Shown here piece by piece: positions 18,193 through 26,868 of a stretch of DNA of 64,000 bases (position 1 is the first letter of the stretch; every line of letters begins with the position of its first letter). The DNA is from JANNNF01 sp963772935 (GTDB lineage: Bacteria; Pseudomonadota; Alphaproteobacteria; Rhodobacterales; Rhodobacteraceae), in the NCBI GenBank assembly GCA_963772935.1, contig CAVYZK010000009.1, positions 124,001 to 188,000 of the forward strand. Reading direction: 5' to 3'. Made by a program: the position numbers and the translations under genes. The notes under the pieces are model-generated. The model had not been told where the DNA came from, did no database searches, and saw only the letters and a list, made by a program, of their open reading frames with translations.

Positions 18193-18789
18193 CTACAGCC
18201 CGACACTGGCAAAAGCGGCCTTGATCCGTTTCGGGGCCCATTTCACCACGGCGTTTGGTGCGGCCCCTTTCAGACGCACCTCGACCCCGTCGCCCGCACC
18301 AAGGGTGCGGGTAGACCCAAGCGCGTGGACGGTTACCGTTCCCCTATCCACAAACACCGCGAACACGCCCTTGCTGGGCCCGGCAAAAAACCGGGTGCCG
18401 CGCACGCCGATCTGGGCAAAGGCGGTGCGGATGGTCAGGTCAATGGGGGGCAGATCATCGGGGCGGTCAAAGGCCATCGCCCCGCCAAGGGTGATCACCC
18501 CGCCAATGTCGGCGACGAATTGGTCAATCTCTACTTCGCTTTGCGGGCCGAGGTTGATCTGCGTCGCCGTGTTCAGCATCAGTTCGGCAAAGCCATCATC
18601 GGCCGTGCGCACGATATCACGCTCAAACAACTGCGCGTCGGGGGTAAGGGCGCGGATCAGCCCGCCCTGCTGCAGGGTGCTGGTGCCGCGCGCCTGCACC
18701 GAAACCCCGATCTGCGTCGCCGCAAACACCGGCCCTGTGAAGGCGGTGGCAAGCGGCAAAGAGGCAAGCAATGTGCGGCGGGTCAGCAT
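18193..18789 (-). CDS. FecR-domain periplasmic protein
   Basis: 198 residues with a Tat/Sec-like N-terminus (TRRTLLASLPLATAFTG). A FecR domain follows: VQARGTSTLQQGG, FERDIVRTADDGFAELML, QINLGPQSEVEIDQF, RTAFAQIGVRGTRFFAGPS. FecR domains act as periplasmic sensors or scaffolds and frequently neighbour CHASE2 cyclases. Such a cyclase lies convergently 1.8 kb away, separated by the GST cassette. ATG at 18789; a longer start is possible. It lies 51 nt downstream of the MBL hydrolase on the same strand. Confidence 0.75.
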   Translation of the reverse strand: MLTRRTLLASLPLATAFTGPVFAATQIGVSVQARGTSTLQQGGLIRALTPDAQLFERDIVRTADDGFAELMLNTATQINLGPQSEVEIDQFVADIGGVITLGGAMAFDRPDDLPPIDLTIRTAFAQIGVRGTRFFAGPSKGVFAVFVDRGTVTVHALGSTRTLGAGDGVEVRLKGAAPNAVVKWAPKRIKAAFASVGL

Positions 18790-18840
18790 AAGGGGCACCG
18801 ATGTATGGATGCGCAATGAACGCCCATTCTGGCCCATCTG

Positions 18841-19572
18841 TCAATTAACCCGATGCGCCGCCAGCCAGTCGTCGATGATCGCCCGGTGCCGCGCGCCGTC
18901 AAAGCTGGCAAAGTGCCCGCCATGCACCACCCGCACCGGCAGATCGCGCAGGCGGCGCATGGATGCCACATAATCGGCGGCATTGGAATGATAGGTGTCC
19001 TCGATCAGCGGCCCGTCATAGGTGATGTCGCCGGAAAACAGGATGCCGGTTGCGGCCTCCCACAAGGCGATGCCGCCGGGGGAATGGCCGGGGGTGTGGA
19101 TCACCTCAAAATGCCGGTCGCCAAGGTCGATCACGTCGCGGTCATGCAGCAGGCGCGTGGCGGGGGCGGATTTCACGGTGTAGGTGGCGGATTGGTACGG
19201 GGTGGGGGGCATCTGGGTGAAAATCTCGTCGGTGGCATAGGGGTCGGCGAGGGTATTGGCGCGGGTCGGGTTGGCCAGCAGATCGGCCTCGGCGGCGTGG
19301 CAAAGGCGGCAGGGAAACTCATGGTGGCTGCCGATATGGTCGAAATGGGTGTGGCTGGCCACCGCGTCCAACGGGCGTTCGGTCACCAGCGGCACCCATT
19401 CGCGCAAACTGACCACCCCCATGCCGCTGTCCACCAGCATATCGCGGTCGCGGCCCCGGATGTGCCAGATGTTGCAGCGGTAAAACTCGAGGATATGCGG
19501 CTCGTCGATCCATGTCACGCCGTCGTCCAGTTTTCGCTGGCGATACCAGTCTTGCGGCAGGGCGCGGATCAT
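18841..19572 (-). CDS. MBL-fold metallo-hydrolase
   Basis: 243 residues of the metallo-beta-lactamase superfamily. Zinc ligands are visible as SHTHFDHIGSH (HxHxDH), then HTPGHSPGG, FSGD and a C-terminal VHGGH. The start ATG at 19572 overlaps the stop of the polyamine-type ATPase gene (ATGA), so it is the last clear gene of that operon. The substrate is unknown. Operon context suggests hydrolysis of an amide, lactam or thioester derived from the imported amine. Confidence 0.82.
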   Translation of the reverse strand: MIRALPQDWYRQRKLDDGVTWIDEPHILEFYRCNIWHIRGRDRDMLVDSGMGVVSLREWVPLVTERPLDAVASHTHFDHIGSHHEFPCRLCHAAEADLLANPTRANTLADPYATDEIFTQMPPTPYQSATYTVKSAPATRLLHDRDVIDLGDRHFEVIHTPGHSPGGIALWEAATGILFSGDITYDGPLIEDTYHSNAADYVASMRRLRDLPVRVVHGGHFASFDGARHRAIIDDWLAAHRVN

Positions 19573-20594
19573 GCGGGCAGCAAGGTGGCAGAGGTGGCGA
19601 ACAGCTCGACGGTGGCCCCGACGCCCGGATGGCCCGATTGCGGCAGATGGGCGGTCAGGCGCAGGTCGGGCGAGGCAAGGGGGGCAAAGTGGCAGCGATG
19701 ATGGGTGCCAAAGAACGCAGCCTCGATCAGCGTGGCGGGGCCAAGGGCCATGTCCCCCGCAAGGCCGGTGTTTTCGGGCCGCAGGCACAGGGTTTGCGGG
19801 CCTTTGGCCGTGCTGGCAAGGGGCAGGGGGCCAAGCGGGGTGTCGATGCCGTGTCCGTTCGGGGTGGCGGGGATCAGGTTGATCTCGCCCATGAAGCTGG
19901 CGGAAAACAGGCTGGCGGGGGTCAGGTACACTTGCTGCGGCGGTCCCAGATCCTCGATCCGCCCGGCATTCATCACCACGATGCGGTCGGCGATGGCCAT
20001 CGCCTCCTCCTGATCATGGGTCACATGCACGAAGGTGGTGCCCACCCGCCGCTGGATCGCCTTCAGCTCATCCTGCATCTGGCGGCGCAGCTTCAGATCC
20101 AGCGCGCCAAGCGGTTCGTCCAGCAGCAAAACCGCCGGGTCCACCGCCAAGGCGCGCGCAAGTGCCACCCGCTGCCGCTGGCCGCCCGACAATTCATGCG
20201 GGCGGGCGGTGGCCTTTGCCTCCAGCCCGACCATATCCAGCATTTCCATAGCCTTGGCATTGCGCGCAGGACGCGACTGCCCCCGCATCCGCAGCCCGAA
20301 GCCTACATTGTCCAGCAGCGACATATGCGGGAACAGGGCATAGTCCTGAAACATCGTCGTCGTTGGCCGGTCCTTGGGGGACATCTTGGTCATATCGCGC
20401 CCGTCGATCCAGACCGACCCGTGATCCGGCAACACAAAGCCGCCGAGGATCGACAGCAAGGTGGTCTTGCCGCAGCCCGATGGCCCCAGCAAAACGATGA
20501 ACTCCCCCGCTGCAATCGAAAGGTTTATTCCGGTCAGCGCCGGGTGGCTGCCAAAGCGGTGACTGACCCCGCGAATATCAACGCCTGCTGTCAT
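19569..20594 (-). CDS. Polyamine-type ABC transporter ATP-binding protein
   Basis: 341 residues. Walker A is GPSGCGKTTLL, Q-loop MFQDYALFPHMS, signature LSGGQRQRVALARAL, Walker B VLLLDEPLGALD and H-loop VTHDQEEAM, followed by a C-terminal TOBE-like domain. It groups with PotA/spermidine-putrescine ATPases. Four-base overlaps on both sides (permease stop at 20591, MBL start at 19572) show one translationally coupled operon. Confidence 0.88.
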   Translation of the reverse strand: MTAGVDIRGVSHRFGSHPALTGINLSIAAGEFIVLLGPSGCGKTTLLSILGGFVLPDHGSVWIDGRDMTKMSPKDRPTTTMFQDYALFPHMSLLDNVGFGLRMRGQSRPARNAKAMEMLDMVGLEAKATARPHELSGGQRQRVALARALAVDPAVLLLDEPLGALDLKLRRQMQDELKAIQRRVGTTFVHVTHDQEEAMAIADRIVVMNAGRIEDLGPPQQVYLTPASLFSASFMGEINLIPATPNGHGIDTPLGPLPLASTAKGPQTLCLRPENTGLAGDMALGPATLIEAAFFGTHHRCHFAPLASPDLRLTAHLPQSGHPGVGATVELFATSATLLPA

Positions 20595-21361
20595 GCCTTG
20601 GCCTTTCGCAACACGAACACTTCCATCGCCACCACCCCCACGACTGACACCAGAAACACCAGCGACCCGATGGCATTGGTGGCGGGCGACAGGCCAGACC
20701 GCAGCATCGACCAGATTTCCACCGGCAGCGTCACCTCGAACCGGGTCAACAGGAACGCGATGATGAATTCATCCCAACTGAACGTCACGCTCAGGAAATA
20801 CGCGGCCAGCAGTGGCGGTGCCAGCATCGGCACCGAAATCAGCCACAGCACCCGCGCCTCGGACGCGCCCAGATCGCGGGCGGCGCGTTCGGCGCTGATA
20901 TGGTGATCGCCCATAGCGGCATAGGCGATGGCAAAGCACAAAGGCAGGTTGATCACCACATGGCCAATGCCGGTGGCCCAAAGCGACGGCCCAAGGCCCA
21001 TGCGGTTGAACAGAGTCAGCAATCCAAGGGCGATGATCAGGTAAGACACCGTCATCGGCGCAATCAACAGCCCCCGCATCAGCACCGACCCCGGCAGGCG
21101 GTGGCGGGCGAGTGCATGTGCCGCCAGAAACCCCAGAACCAGTGCAATGGCGGACGATACCAACGCCAGCACTAGCGAATTGAGCAGCGCCGCCATCAGA
21201 TCACGGTCGCCCAACACCTGCGCGTACCATTTCAGCGACGGCCCGTTGAAAGGCGGCACCGGCAAGCGGCCTTCCTGAAAGCTGAACAGGACCAGCACGC
21301 CCACGGGCAGAAAGATGAACCCGTAAAGCACTGCCATGTAAAGGAAACCCACGACGCGCAT
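20591..21361 (-). CDS. Polyamine-type ABC permease, PotC-like
   Basis: 256 residues with about six membrane helices and the MetI-type EAA loop (ISAERAARDLGASEARVLW). N-terminal FIFLPVGVLVLFSF and FNGPSLKWYAQVL are typical of PotC/PotI. It pairs with the permease immediately upstream (1-nt gap) and the downstream ATPase. Confidence 0.87.
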   Translation of the reverse strand: MRVVGFLYMAVLYGFIFLPVGVLVLFSFQEGRLPVPPFNGPSLKWYAQVLGDRDLMAALLNSLVLALVSSAIALVLGFLAAHALARHRLPGSVLMRGLLIAPMTVSYLIIALGLLTLFNRMGLGPSLWATGIGHVVINLPLCFAIAYAAMGDHHISAERAARDLGASEARVLWLISVPMLAPPLLAAYFLSVTFSWDEFIIAFLLTRFEVTLPVEIWSMLRSGLSPATNAIGSLVFLVSVVGVVAMEVFVLRKAKA

Positions 21362-21362
21362 A

Positions 21363-22202
21363 TCAGACCCGGTCCAGTCGCAGCCAGCGCGCGCAGCCCA
21401 AGTATGCCAGCGTCACCACCCCCATCAGGATCACCGACAGCGCCGAGGCCAAGGGAAAATCCCCCCGCCGCCCCAGTTGCAGCATGATCAGCTGTGGCAA
21501 GGTCAGCTCATTATTGCCGCCAAGGATTTGCGGCGTGATATAGTCGCCGATGCACAGAACAAAGGTCAGAAACGCCCCCGTCACCACCCCGGGCAGGGTC
21601 AGCGGCAGGATCACATGCCAGAAGGTGCGAAACGCCCCGGCCCCCAGATCCGCCGCAGCACGGGCATAGTTGGGCGACAGCTGGATCAGGCTGGAATAGA
21701 TGGTCAGCGTCAGCAGCATGACAAAGAAATGCACAAAGCCGATCACGGTGGCAGACCGTGTGGCGGCAATTTCCAGCGGCTCGGCAATCAGCCCCAGCCC
21801 CATCAGGGTGGCATTGACCACCCCCTTTTGCCCCAGCACCAGCAGCCACGCATAGGACCGCACCACATAAGACGTCCAGAACGGCAGCACCGCCAGCATC
21901 AACGCCAGCCGCTGAAACCGCGCCGGAACCCGCATCGCGATGATCCACGCCAGCGGATAGGCGAGGGCGAGCGAAATCACCGTCACCAGTGCCGTGATCT
22001 CCAGCGACACCACCAGCCCCTTGACCAGCGAGGGGTCGGTGAACGCGCGGATGTAATTGTCAGGGAACAGCCCCGGCACGATCACCCGCCCCTCCAGCCG
22101 CGACAGGCTGACCGCGATCATCACGCCAAAGGGGGCCAGAAAGAACGCCCCCACCCAGATCAGGGCAGGGGCGATCATCGCATAGGGGCGCAATTTGCCC
22201 AT
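21363..22202 (-). CDS. Polyamine-type ABC permease, PotB-like
   Basis: 279 residues with about six TM helices; EAA-type loop YARAAADLGAGAFRTFWHVI. The ATG at 22202 (MGKLRPYAMIAPALIW) shares one base with the TGA of the binding-protein gene, giving translational coupling. An in-frame extension to 22376 overlaps the binding-protein gene and has no domain content. Confidence 0.86.
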   Translation of the reverse strand: MGKLRPYAMIAPALIWVGAFFLAPFGVMIAVSLSRLEGRVIVPGLFPDNYIRAFTDPSLVKGLVVSLEITALVTVISLALAYPLAWIIAMRVPARFQRLALMLAVLPFWTSYVVRSYAWLLVLGQKGVVNATLMGLGLIAEPLEIAATRSATVIGFVHFFVMLLTLTIYSSLIQLSPNYARAAADLGAGAFRTFWHVILPLTLPGVVTGAFLTFVLCIGDYITPQILGGNNELTLPQLIMLQLGRRGDFPLASALSVILMGVVTLAYLGCARWLRLDRV

Positions 22203-23248
22203 CAGTTCTGCAACATTTCCGTCCACATGTCCTGCATCGCCGTATCGGTGGCGGCATCCGGCACCGGGTAAAGCTGCGTGCGGGCGATGTAATCGGGCTG
22301 ATTGTCCCACCGCAGCACGGCCTTCTGTTCCGCCGTCAGCGCATCGCCAGCTTTCGCATTCGCGGGCATCCCCCAATAGCAGCTAGAGGTGGCCAGCCGC
22401 GCCTGCCCCTCGGGGCTGGTGATGTATTGCACGAATTTCAGCGCGTCTTCCTTTTTGGTGCTGGCCTCCAGCACCGCAATCGACTGCGCCCAGCGAAGGC
22501 CGCCCTGTTTGGGGATGGTCCAGTCCAGATTGGCATTGTCGGCTGACAGAACGGCGGTCAACCACTCGCCACCGCCCACCAGGATATCCACCTCGCCGGT
22601 CGCAAGCGCGGTCTGGGATGCCACCACATCCGACACCAGTTTCGACGCGGCCTTCAGCTTCATCAGCGGTTCCTTGACCCCTGCCAAGGCATCCGCCGAC
22701 AGATCCTTGGTCGCCACCCCGGCCCCCAGACCCACCAGCCCCAGCACCGGCAGATAGTAGTCGTAAATCGCAATCCGCCCGTCATATTTGCCCGAGGTGA
22801 GGCTCGCCATATCCTCCATATCGGCAGGATCAACCTTGGTCTTGTCATAGGCGATGGTGTTGTAGCCGAACTTTTCGGTCACGGCATAAGTCTTGCCATT
22901 GCGTGTATTGTTCGCGGCCATCACCAGATCGGGAAAGAAATCCGCCGTGGGCAAAGCATCCGCCGGCAGTTCCGCCAGCAGGCCCGCATCCACTGCCCGG
23001 CCCACATCGACGCCGTCGATTACCATCACATCCCAGTCGCCGGGTTGCGACCCCTCCAGTATGGCCAGACCTGCCGCAGTGCCTTCATATTCCTTGAGGT
23101 TGACCTTGATGCCAGACGCGGCCTCGAACGGCTCAATCAGCGCCGGGTCAGCATGGTCGCACCAGACCAGCGCGTTGATTTCCTGCGCCGTGGCGGTATT
23201 GGCAAGGCCCGCCATCAGGGCGAAGGCCGAGGTAAAGGTCTTGGTCAT
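22202..23248 (-). CDS. Polyamine-type extracellular solute-binding protein
   Basis: 348 residues with a cleavable signal (MTKTFTSAFALMAGLANTAT, cleavage near AQE). The fold is class II, PotD/PotF-like: INALVWCDHADPALIEPFEA, VKLNLKEYEG-like strand, DVMVIDGVDV, FGYNTIAYDKTKVD and a late YITSPEGQARLA. It delivers a cationic amine or guanidino compound to the permeases. It follows the ureohydrolase gene after 27 nt, suggesting that the imported compound is a substrate or product of that enzyme. Confidence 0.85.
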   Translation of the reverse strand: MTKTFTSAFALMAGLANTATAQEINALVWCDHADPALIEPFEAASGIKVNLKEYEGTAAGLAILEGSQPGDWDVMVIDGVDVGRAVDAGLLAELPADALPTADFFPDLVMAANNTRNGKTYAVTEKFGYNTIAYDKTKVDPADMEDMASLTSGKYDGRIAIYDYYLPVLGLVGLGAGVATKDLSADALAGVKEPLMKLKAASKLVSDVVASQTALATGEVDILVGGGEWLTAVLSADNANLDWTIPKQGGLRWAQSIAVLEASTKKEDALKFVQYITSPEGQARLATSSCYWGMPANAKAGDALTAEQKAVLRWDNQPDYIARTQLYPVPDAATDTAMQDMWTEMLQN

Positions 23249-23275
23249 GCCGTGTCTCCCGTTCTTGTTTATGGT

Positions 23276-24331
23276 TCAAGCCTTTGCCAAGCGGTGCGCC
23301 ACCACGGGCGGCAACACGCACAGCATTTCATACAGCAGATTTGCCGCCACCAGCGCCGTGGTTCCGGCCATGTCATAGGGGGGCGACACCTCGACCAGAT
23401 CGCAGCCCACAAGGTTCAGCCCCGCACAGCCGCGAATGATCTCCATCCCCTGCCAGATGGTCAGCCCGCCGATTTCCTGCGTGCCGGTGCCAGGGGCAAA
23501 GGCGGGGTCCAGACTGTCTATGTCGTAGGAAAGATAGCACGGCGTGTCGCCAATTTTCGCACGAATATCGGCCATTAACGGGGTCAGCGACTTGTGCCAG
23601 CAGTCCTCGGCCGGAATCACCGTCCAGCCATTGCGGCGGCCCCAGTCGAAGTCATCGGGCGAATAGCCGGTGCCGCGCAGACCGATCTGGAACACCTTGT
23701 CGTTTTGCAGGCAGCCATCCTCAAACGCGCGGCGGAACGGGGTGCCATGGGCGATTTTCTCACCAAACATGGTGTCATTGATATCGGCATGGGCATCGAC
23801 ATGGATCAGGGCAACCGGGCCGTGCTTGGCCTTGATCGCCCGCAGGATCGGCCATGTCAGGGTATGATCGCCACCAAGCGTCAGCGGGATACACCCCGTC
23901 GCCAGAATGTCGTTGTAGGCGGCGGTGATGATATCGACCGAGGCTTTCAGATCAAAGGTGTTGATCGCCACATCGCCAATATCGGCCACCTGCATCGCCT
24001 CGAACGGAGCGGCCCCGGTGGCCATGTTATAGGGGCGCAGCATACGGGATTCGTCGCGTATCTGACGGGGCCCAAGCCGCGTACCAGGGCGGTTAGAGGT
24101 GCCAATATCCATCGGGATGCCGACGAAACAGGCGTCGAGGCCAGTCGCATCCACCGCCGCAGGCAGGCGCATCATGGTGGCAGGGCCGCCAAAGCGCGGC
24201 ATGTCATTGCCGCCAAGCGGCTGGTTGAAGGGCGGTGCGGTCATCTGCGGCGCGACTTTCAGATCAGGATTGCCATTCAAGTCTGCGTCATGAAAACCGC
24301 GAGATACATATCCATCTGATGGCGTATACAT
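23276..24331 (-). CDS. speB: Agmatinase-family ureohydrolase
   Basis: 351 residues with the full manganese-binding set of the arginase/agmatinase family: GGDHTLTWP, HVDAHADIND and SYDIDSLDPAFAPG, plus GTSNRPGTRLGPRQIRDES. It hydrolyses a guanidino compound (agmatine, 4-guanidinobutyrate or similar) to urea and an amine. Substrate cannot be settled by motif, so the symbol is provisional. ATG at 24331 (MYTPSDGY) with GTGAG upstream. Sits 9 nt after the LysR gene and before the amine importer. Released urea could be recaptured by the neighbouring urt system. Confidence 0.82.
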   Translation of the reverse strand: MYTPSDGYVSRGFHDADLNGNPDLKVAPQMTAPPFNQPLGGNDMPRFGGPATMMRLPAAVDATGLDACFVGIPMDIGTSNRPGTRLGPRQIRDESRMLRPYNMATGAAPFEAMQVADIGDVAINTFDLKASVDIITAAYNDILATGCIPLTLGGDHTLTWPILRAIKAKHGPVALIHVDAHADINDTMFGEKIAHGTPFRRAFEDGCLQNDKVFQIGLRGTGYSPDDFDWGRRNGWTVIPAEDCWHKSLTPLMADIRAKIGDTPCYLSYDIDSLDPAFAPGTGTQEIGGLTIWQGMEIIRGCAGLNLVGCDLVEVSPPYDMAGTTALVAANLLYEMLCVLPPVVAHRLAKA

Positions 24332-24340
24332 CGACAAATC

Positions 24341-25249
24341 TCACGGTATCGCCGCCACCCCCTGCACGTCGCGCAACACCCGCAAGAACGCGGAAACCAT
24401 GTGCGGCGTGGCGGTATCCTTGCGGGTGATCAGATCGAAGGTGCAGGGATAGGTGATCGAGCCCGGGTTCAACGCCCGCAACCGCCCCGCCTGCACCCAA
24501 GGTGCGGCGTAATGGTCGGGCAGAAAGCCCAGATAAGCCCCGCTGAGCACCAGAATAAGCTGCGGCTCGATCTGGTAGACCAGCGCACCGATATTCTCGA
24601 ACCCCAGATTGCGCACGAATTCCTCGCGCCAATAGCCCCTGCTGACGATCACCTCGTGGCGCAGGGCACGCAGGGCCAGCCGGGTGTCGGGGGCGTCGAA
24701 CAGCGGGTGACTGTCGGCGCAATACAGGCTGTGGCGTTCGACATACAAAGGCTCATAGCGCAAACCAGCGATCTTGTGGGGAAAACTGCCGATCCCCAGA
24801 TGCCGGTCGCCACTGCGCACCCGCGCCTGCAACACCTGCGGCGGGTCTTCGGTGATCTCTATTGTCACCGCGTTCGGGGCCGATTTGAACCGCGCAATCG
24901 CATCCGCCAGCCGCATCGCAGGGTCGGTGACGATGCTGTCCACCAGCCCGATTTTCAACTGCCCGACCAGTTGCGATTTCAACTGCCCCACATCCAGCGC
25001 GAAATCGTCCAAGCCCCGGAACAGCCGTCGTGCCGCATCCAGCACGATCTGGCCCTGTTCGGTAAGCGCAAACCCCTCACGCCCGCGCGTGCACAGCTTG
25101 ACACCCAGCCGGTCTTCCAAAGCACGGATATGGGTCGAAATGGTCGAGGCCCCGATGTTCAGCTCTGCCTGCGCCGCCGCAAACCCGCCGTGCCGCACCA
25201 CGGCATCAAACACCCGCAATACCGTCAGATCCGTCCCCGCCGCCTGCAT
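24341..25249 (-). CDS. LysR-family transcriptional regulator
   Basis: 302 residues. N-terminal HTH: TDLTVLRVFDAVVRHGGFAA and IGASTISTHIRALEDRLGVK. Effector domain: GQLKIGLVDSIVTDPAMRL and a C-terminal ITRKDTATPHMVSAFLRVL. It is the promoter-proximal gene of the ureohydrolase/amine-importer operon on the same strand, so it likely controls its own operon in response to the guanidino compound or amine. It is not divergently arranged, which is atypical for LysR. Confidence 0.87.
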   Translation of the reverse strand: MQAAGTDLTVLRVFDAVVRHGGFAAAQAELNIGASTISTHIRALEDRLGVKLCTRGREGFALTEQGQIVLDAARRLFRGLDDFALDVGQLKSQLVGQLKIGLVDSIVTDPAMRLADAIARFKSAPNAVTIEITEDPPQVLQARVRSGDRHLGIGSFPHKIAGLRYEPLYVERHSLYCADSHPLFDAPDTRLALRALRHEVIVSRGYWREEFVRNLGFENIGALVYQIEPQLILVLSGAYLGFLPDHYAAPWVQAGRLRALNPGSITYPCTFDLITRKDTATPHMVSAFLRVLRDVQGVAAIP

Positions 25250-25276
25250 GCTTCCCCCCGCATATTTGACGACAGT

Positions 25277-25412
25277 TTATCTAAAATTTGCTTTCATGCT
25301 GGCACAAATATCCCACTGGGTGATGAGCGATAAAAAACTCTCCAGTGGAGAGTTTTCGCGAAGAACGCCCGGCCCGTGGCCGGGCGGGGGATGTGAAATC
25401 CCCCGGGGGTTC
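25277..25412 (-). repeat. Dispersed intergenic element, copy 1
   Basis: Read on the minus strand: GC-rich hairpins (25367-25412), the AAAACTCTCCA dyad (25334-25356), then the core GGGATATTTGTGC (25313-25301) and a tail containing ATTTTAGATAA (25287-25277). The tail and dyad recur almost exactly at 37438-37543. It fills the gap between urtE and the LysR gene. Confidence 0.75.
25332..25356 (-). terminator. Bidirectional terminator downstream of urtE
   Basis: An 11-bp dyad, AAAACTCTCCA (25334-25344) and TGGAGAGTTTT (25346-25356), surrounds a single G. On the minus strand it ends in a run of six U. It lies 73 nt beyond the corrected urtE stop. Confidence 0.75.
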
Positions 25413-25428
25413 AGCAAAACCATACGCC

Positions 25429-26125
25429 TCAGACCGAAACCACCGACCGCAGCGCCTCTCGCGTAAAGCTGTCCTTCGGCCCGTGATGCGCCACCGCTCC
25501 GCGCCGCAGCACATAGAAATGGTCGGCCAGACCCGTAGGCAAAGTCGAAATACTGCTCCACCAGCACGATGGCCATATCGCCCTTGCCCTTCAGATACTC
25601 GATCACCCGGCCGATCTGCTGGATGATGTTGGGCTGGATGCCCTCGGTCGGCTCGTCCAGCAGCAAGACCTTGGGCCGCATGATCATCGCCCGCGCGATG
25701 GCAAGCTGCTGTTGCTGGCCGCCCGACAGATCGCCGCCCCGGCGGTGGGTCATGTCGCGCAGCACAGGGAACAGGTCGTAGACCTCGTCCGGGATACGGT
25801 GGTCCGATTTGGGCAGCACCGAAAACGCAGTTTCCAGATTGTCGCGCACGGTCAGCAGCGGAAAGATCATCCGTCCTTGCGGCACCACCGACAGCCCGCG
25901 CCGCGCCATGTGTTGCGGGCGCAGGATGGGCAGGCTTTCGCCGTCCAGTTCCACCGAGCCGCCCGACCGCGGGTGCGTTCCGGCAAGCGCCTTGAGGAAG
26001 CTGGTCTTGCCCACGCCATTGGTGCCCATGATGCAGGTCACGGCACCTGCTTTGGCCTCAAAATCAATGCCGTGCAGAATTTGGCTTCCGCCGTAATGCA
26101 GGGTCAGGCCTTTGGTTTTTATCAT
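25429..26125 (-). CDS. urtE: Urea ABC transporter ATP-binding protein UrtE (frameshifted)
   Basis: About 231 residues after correction. Walker A GTNGVGKTSFL, signature LSGGQQQQLAIARAM, Walker B VLLLDEPTEGIQ, and VLVEQYFDFAY. After FAY the normal UrtE ending (LADHFYVLRRGAVAHHG ... ALRSVVSV) is in another frame, so one base is surplus near the CCC at 25532-25534. Uncorrected, the frame wrongly runs through the intergenic repeat to 25277. Last gene of urtABCDE; its start overlaps the urtD stop. Confidence 0.87.
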
Positions 26126-26868
26126 CAGCCACGCCCCAGATATACGTTGATCACATCCTGATTTTTGGTCACATGATCCAGACTGCCCTCGGCCAGAACC
26201 GACCCTTCATGCAGCACCGTGACCCGGCAATTCAGGCGGCGCACAAATTCCATGTCATGCTCCACCACCACCACCGCGCGGGTTTTGGCAATGTCCACCA
26301 GCAGGGCCGTCGTCTGCTCACGTTCCGCCAGCGTCATACCCGCCGCCGGTTCATCGACCAAAAGCAGCCGCGGTTCCTGCGCCAGCAGCATGGCGATTTC
26401 CAGCCATTGCTTTTGCCCGTGGCTCAGCTCGCCCGATTTGCGGGGCAGGGCGTCGGCAAGCCCGACCTGCGCGGCCAAGGCCTGCACACGGGCGCGGTCA
26501 GCGGGGGCAGGCCGCCACGGCAGCACCGCCCATGGGCTGCGAGGGGCTTTCAGCGCAAGGGTCAGGTTTTCCTCGACCGTCTGATCCTCGAACACCGTGG
26601 GGCGCTGAAATTTGCGGCCTACGCCTGCGCGGGCGATCTGGGCCTCGGACAGTTTCAGCAGGGATATGGATTTCTCGCCGAAGGTGACGGTGCCGGAATT
26701 GGGGCGGGTCTTGCCGGTGACGATGTCCATGAAGGTGGATTTGCCCGCACCATTCGGGCCGATGATCGCGCGCAGTTCTGCCGCCCCGATGGTGAAGGAC
26801 AGGTTGTTGATGGCGCGAAAGCCGTCAAAGGTGACGGAAACGCCGGACACTTCAAGGATCTGGCTCAT
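26125..26868 (-). CDS. urtD: Urea ABC transporter ATP-binding protein UrtD
   Basis: 247-residue LivG-type ABC ATPase. Walker A GPNGAGKSTFMD, signature LSHGQKQWLEIAMLL (the non-canonical LSHGQ seen in UrtD), Walker B LLLVDEPAAGMT and VVEHDMEFVRRL. ATGA overlap with urtC and TGATG overlap with urtE show translational coupling through the operon. Confidence 0.93.
   Translation of the reverse strand: MSQILEVSGVSVTFDGFRAINNLSFTIGAAELRAIIGPNGAGKSTFMDIVTGKTRPNSGTVTFGEKSISLLKLSEAQIARAGVGRKFQRPTVFEDQTVEENLTLALKAPRSPWAVLPWRPAPADRARVQALAAQVGLADALPRKSGELSHGQKQWLEIAMLLAQEPRLLLVDEPAAGMTLAEREQTTALLVDIAKTRAVVVVEHDMEFVRRLNCRVTVLHEGSVLAEGSLDHVTKNQDVINVYLGRG

Noticed and set aside
25277..26125. UrtE with a long unusual C-terminus
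   Set aside because: The tail is translated from the intergenic repeat after a frameshift; the normal UrtE end is present in the next frame at 25429.
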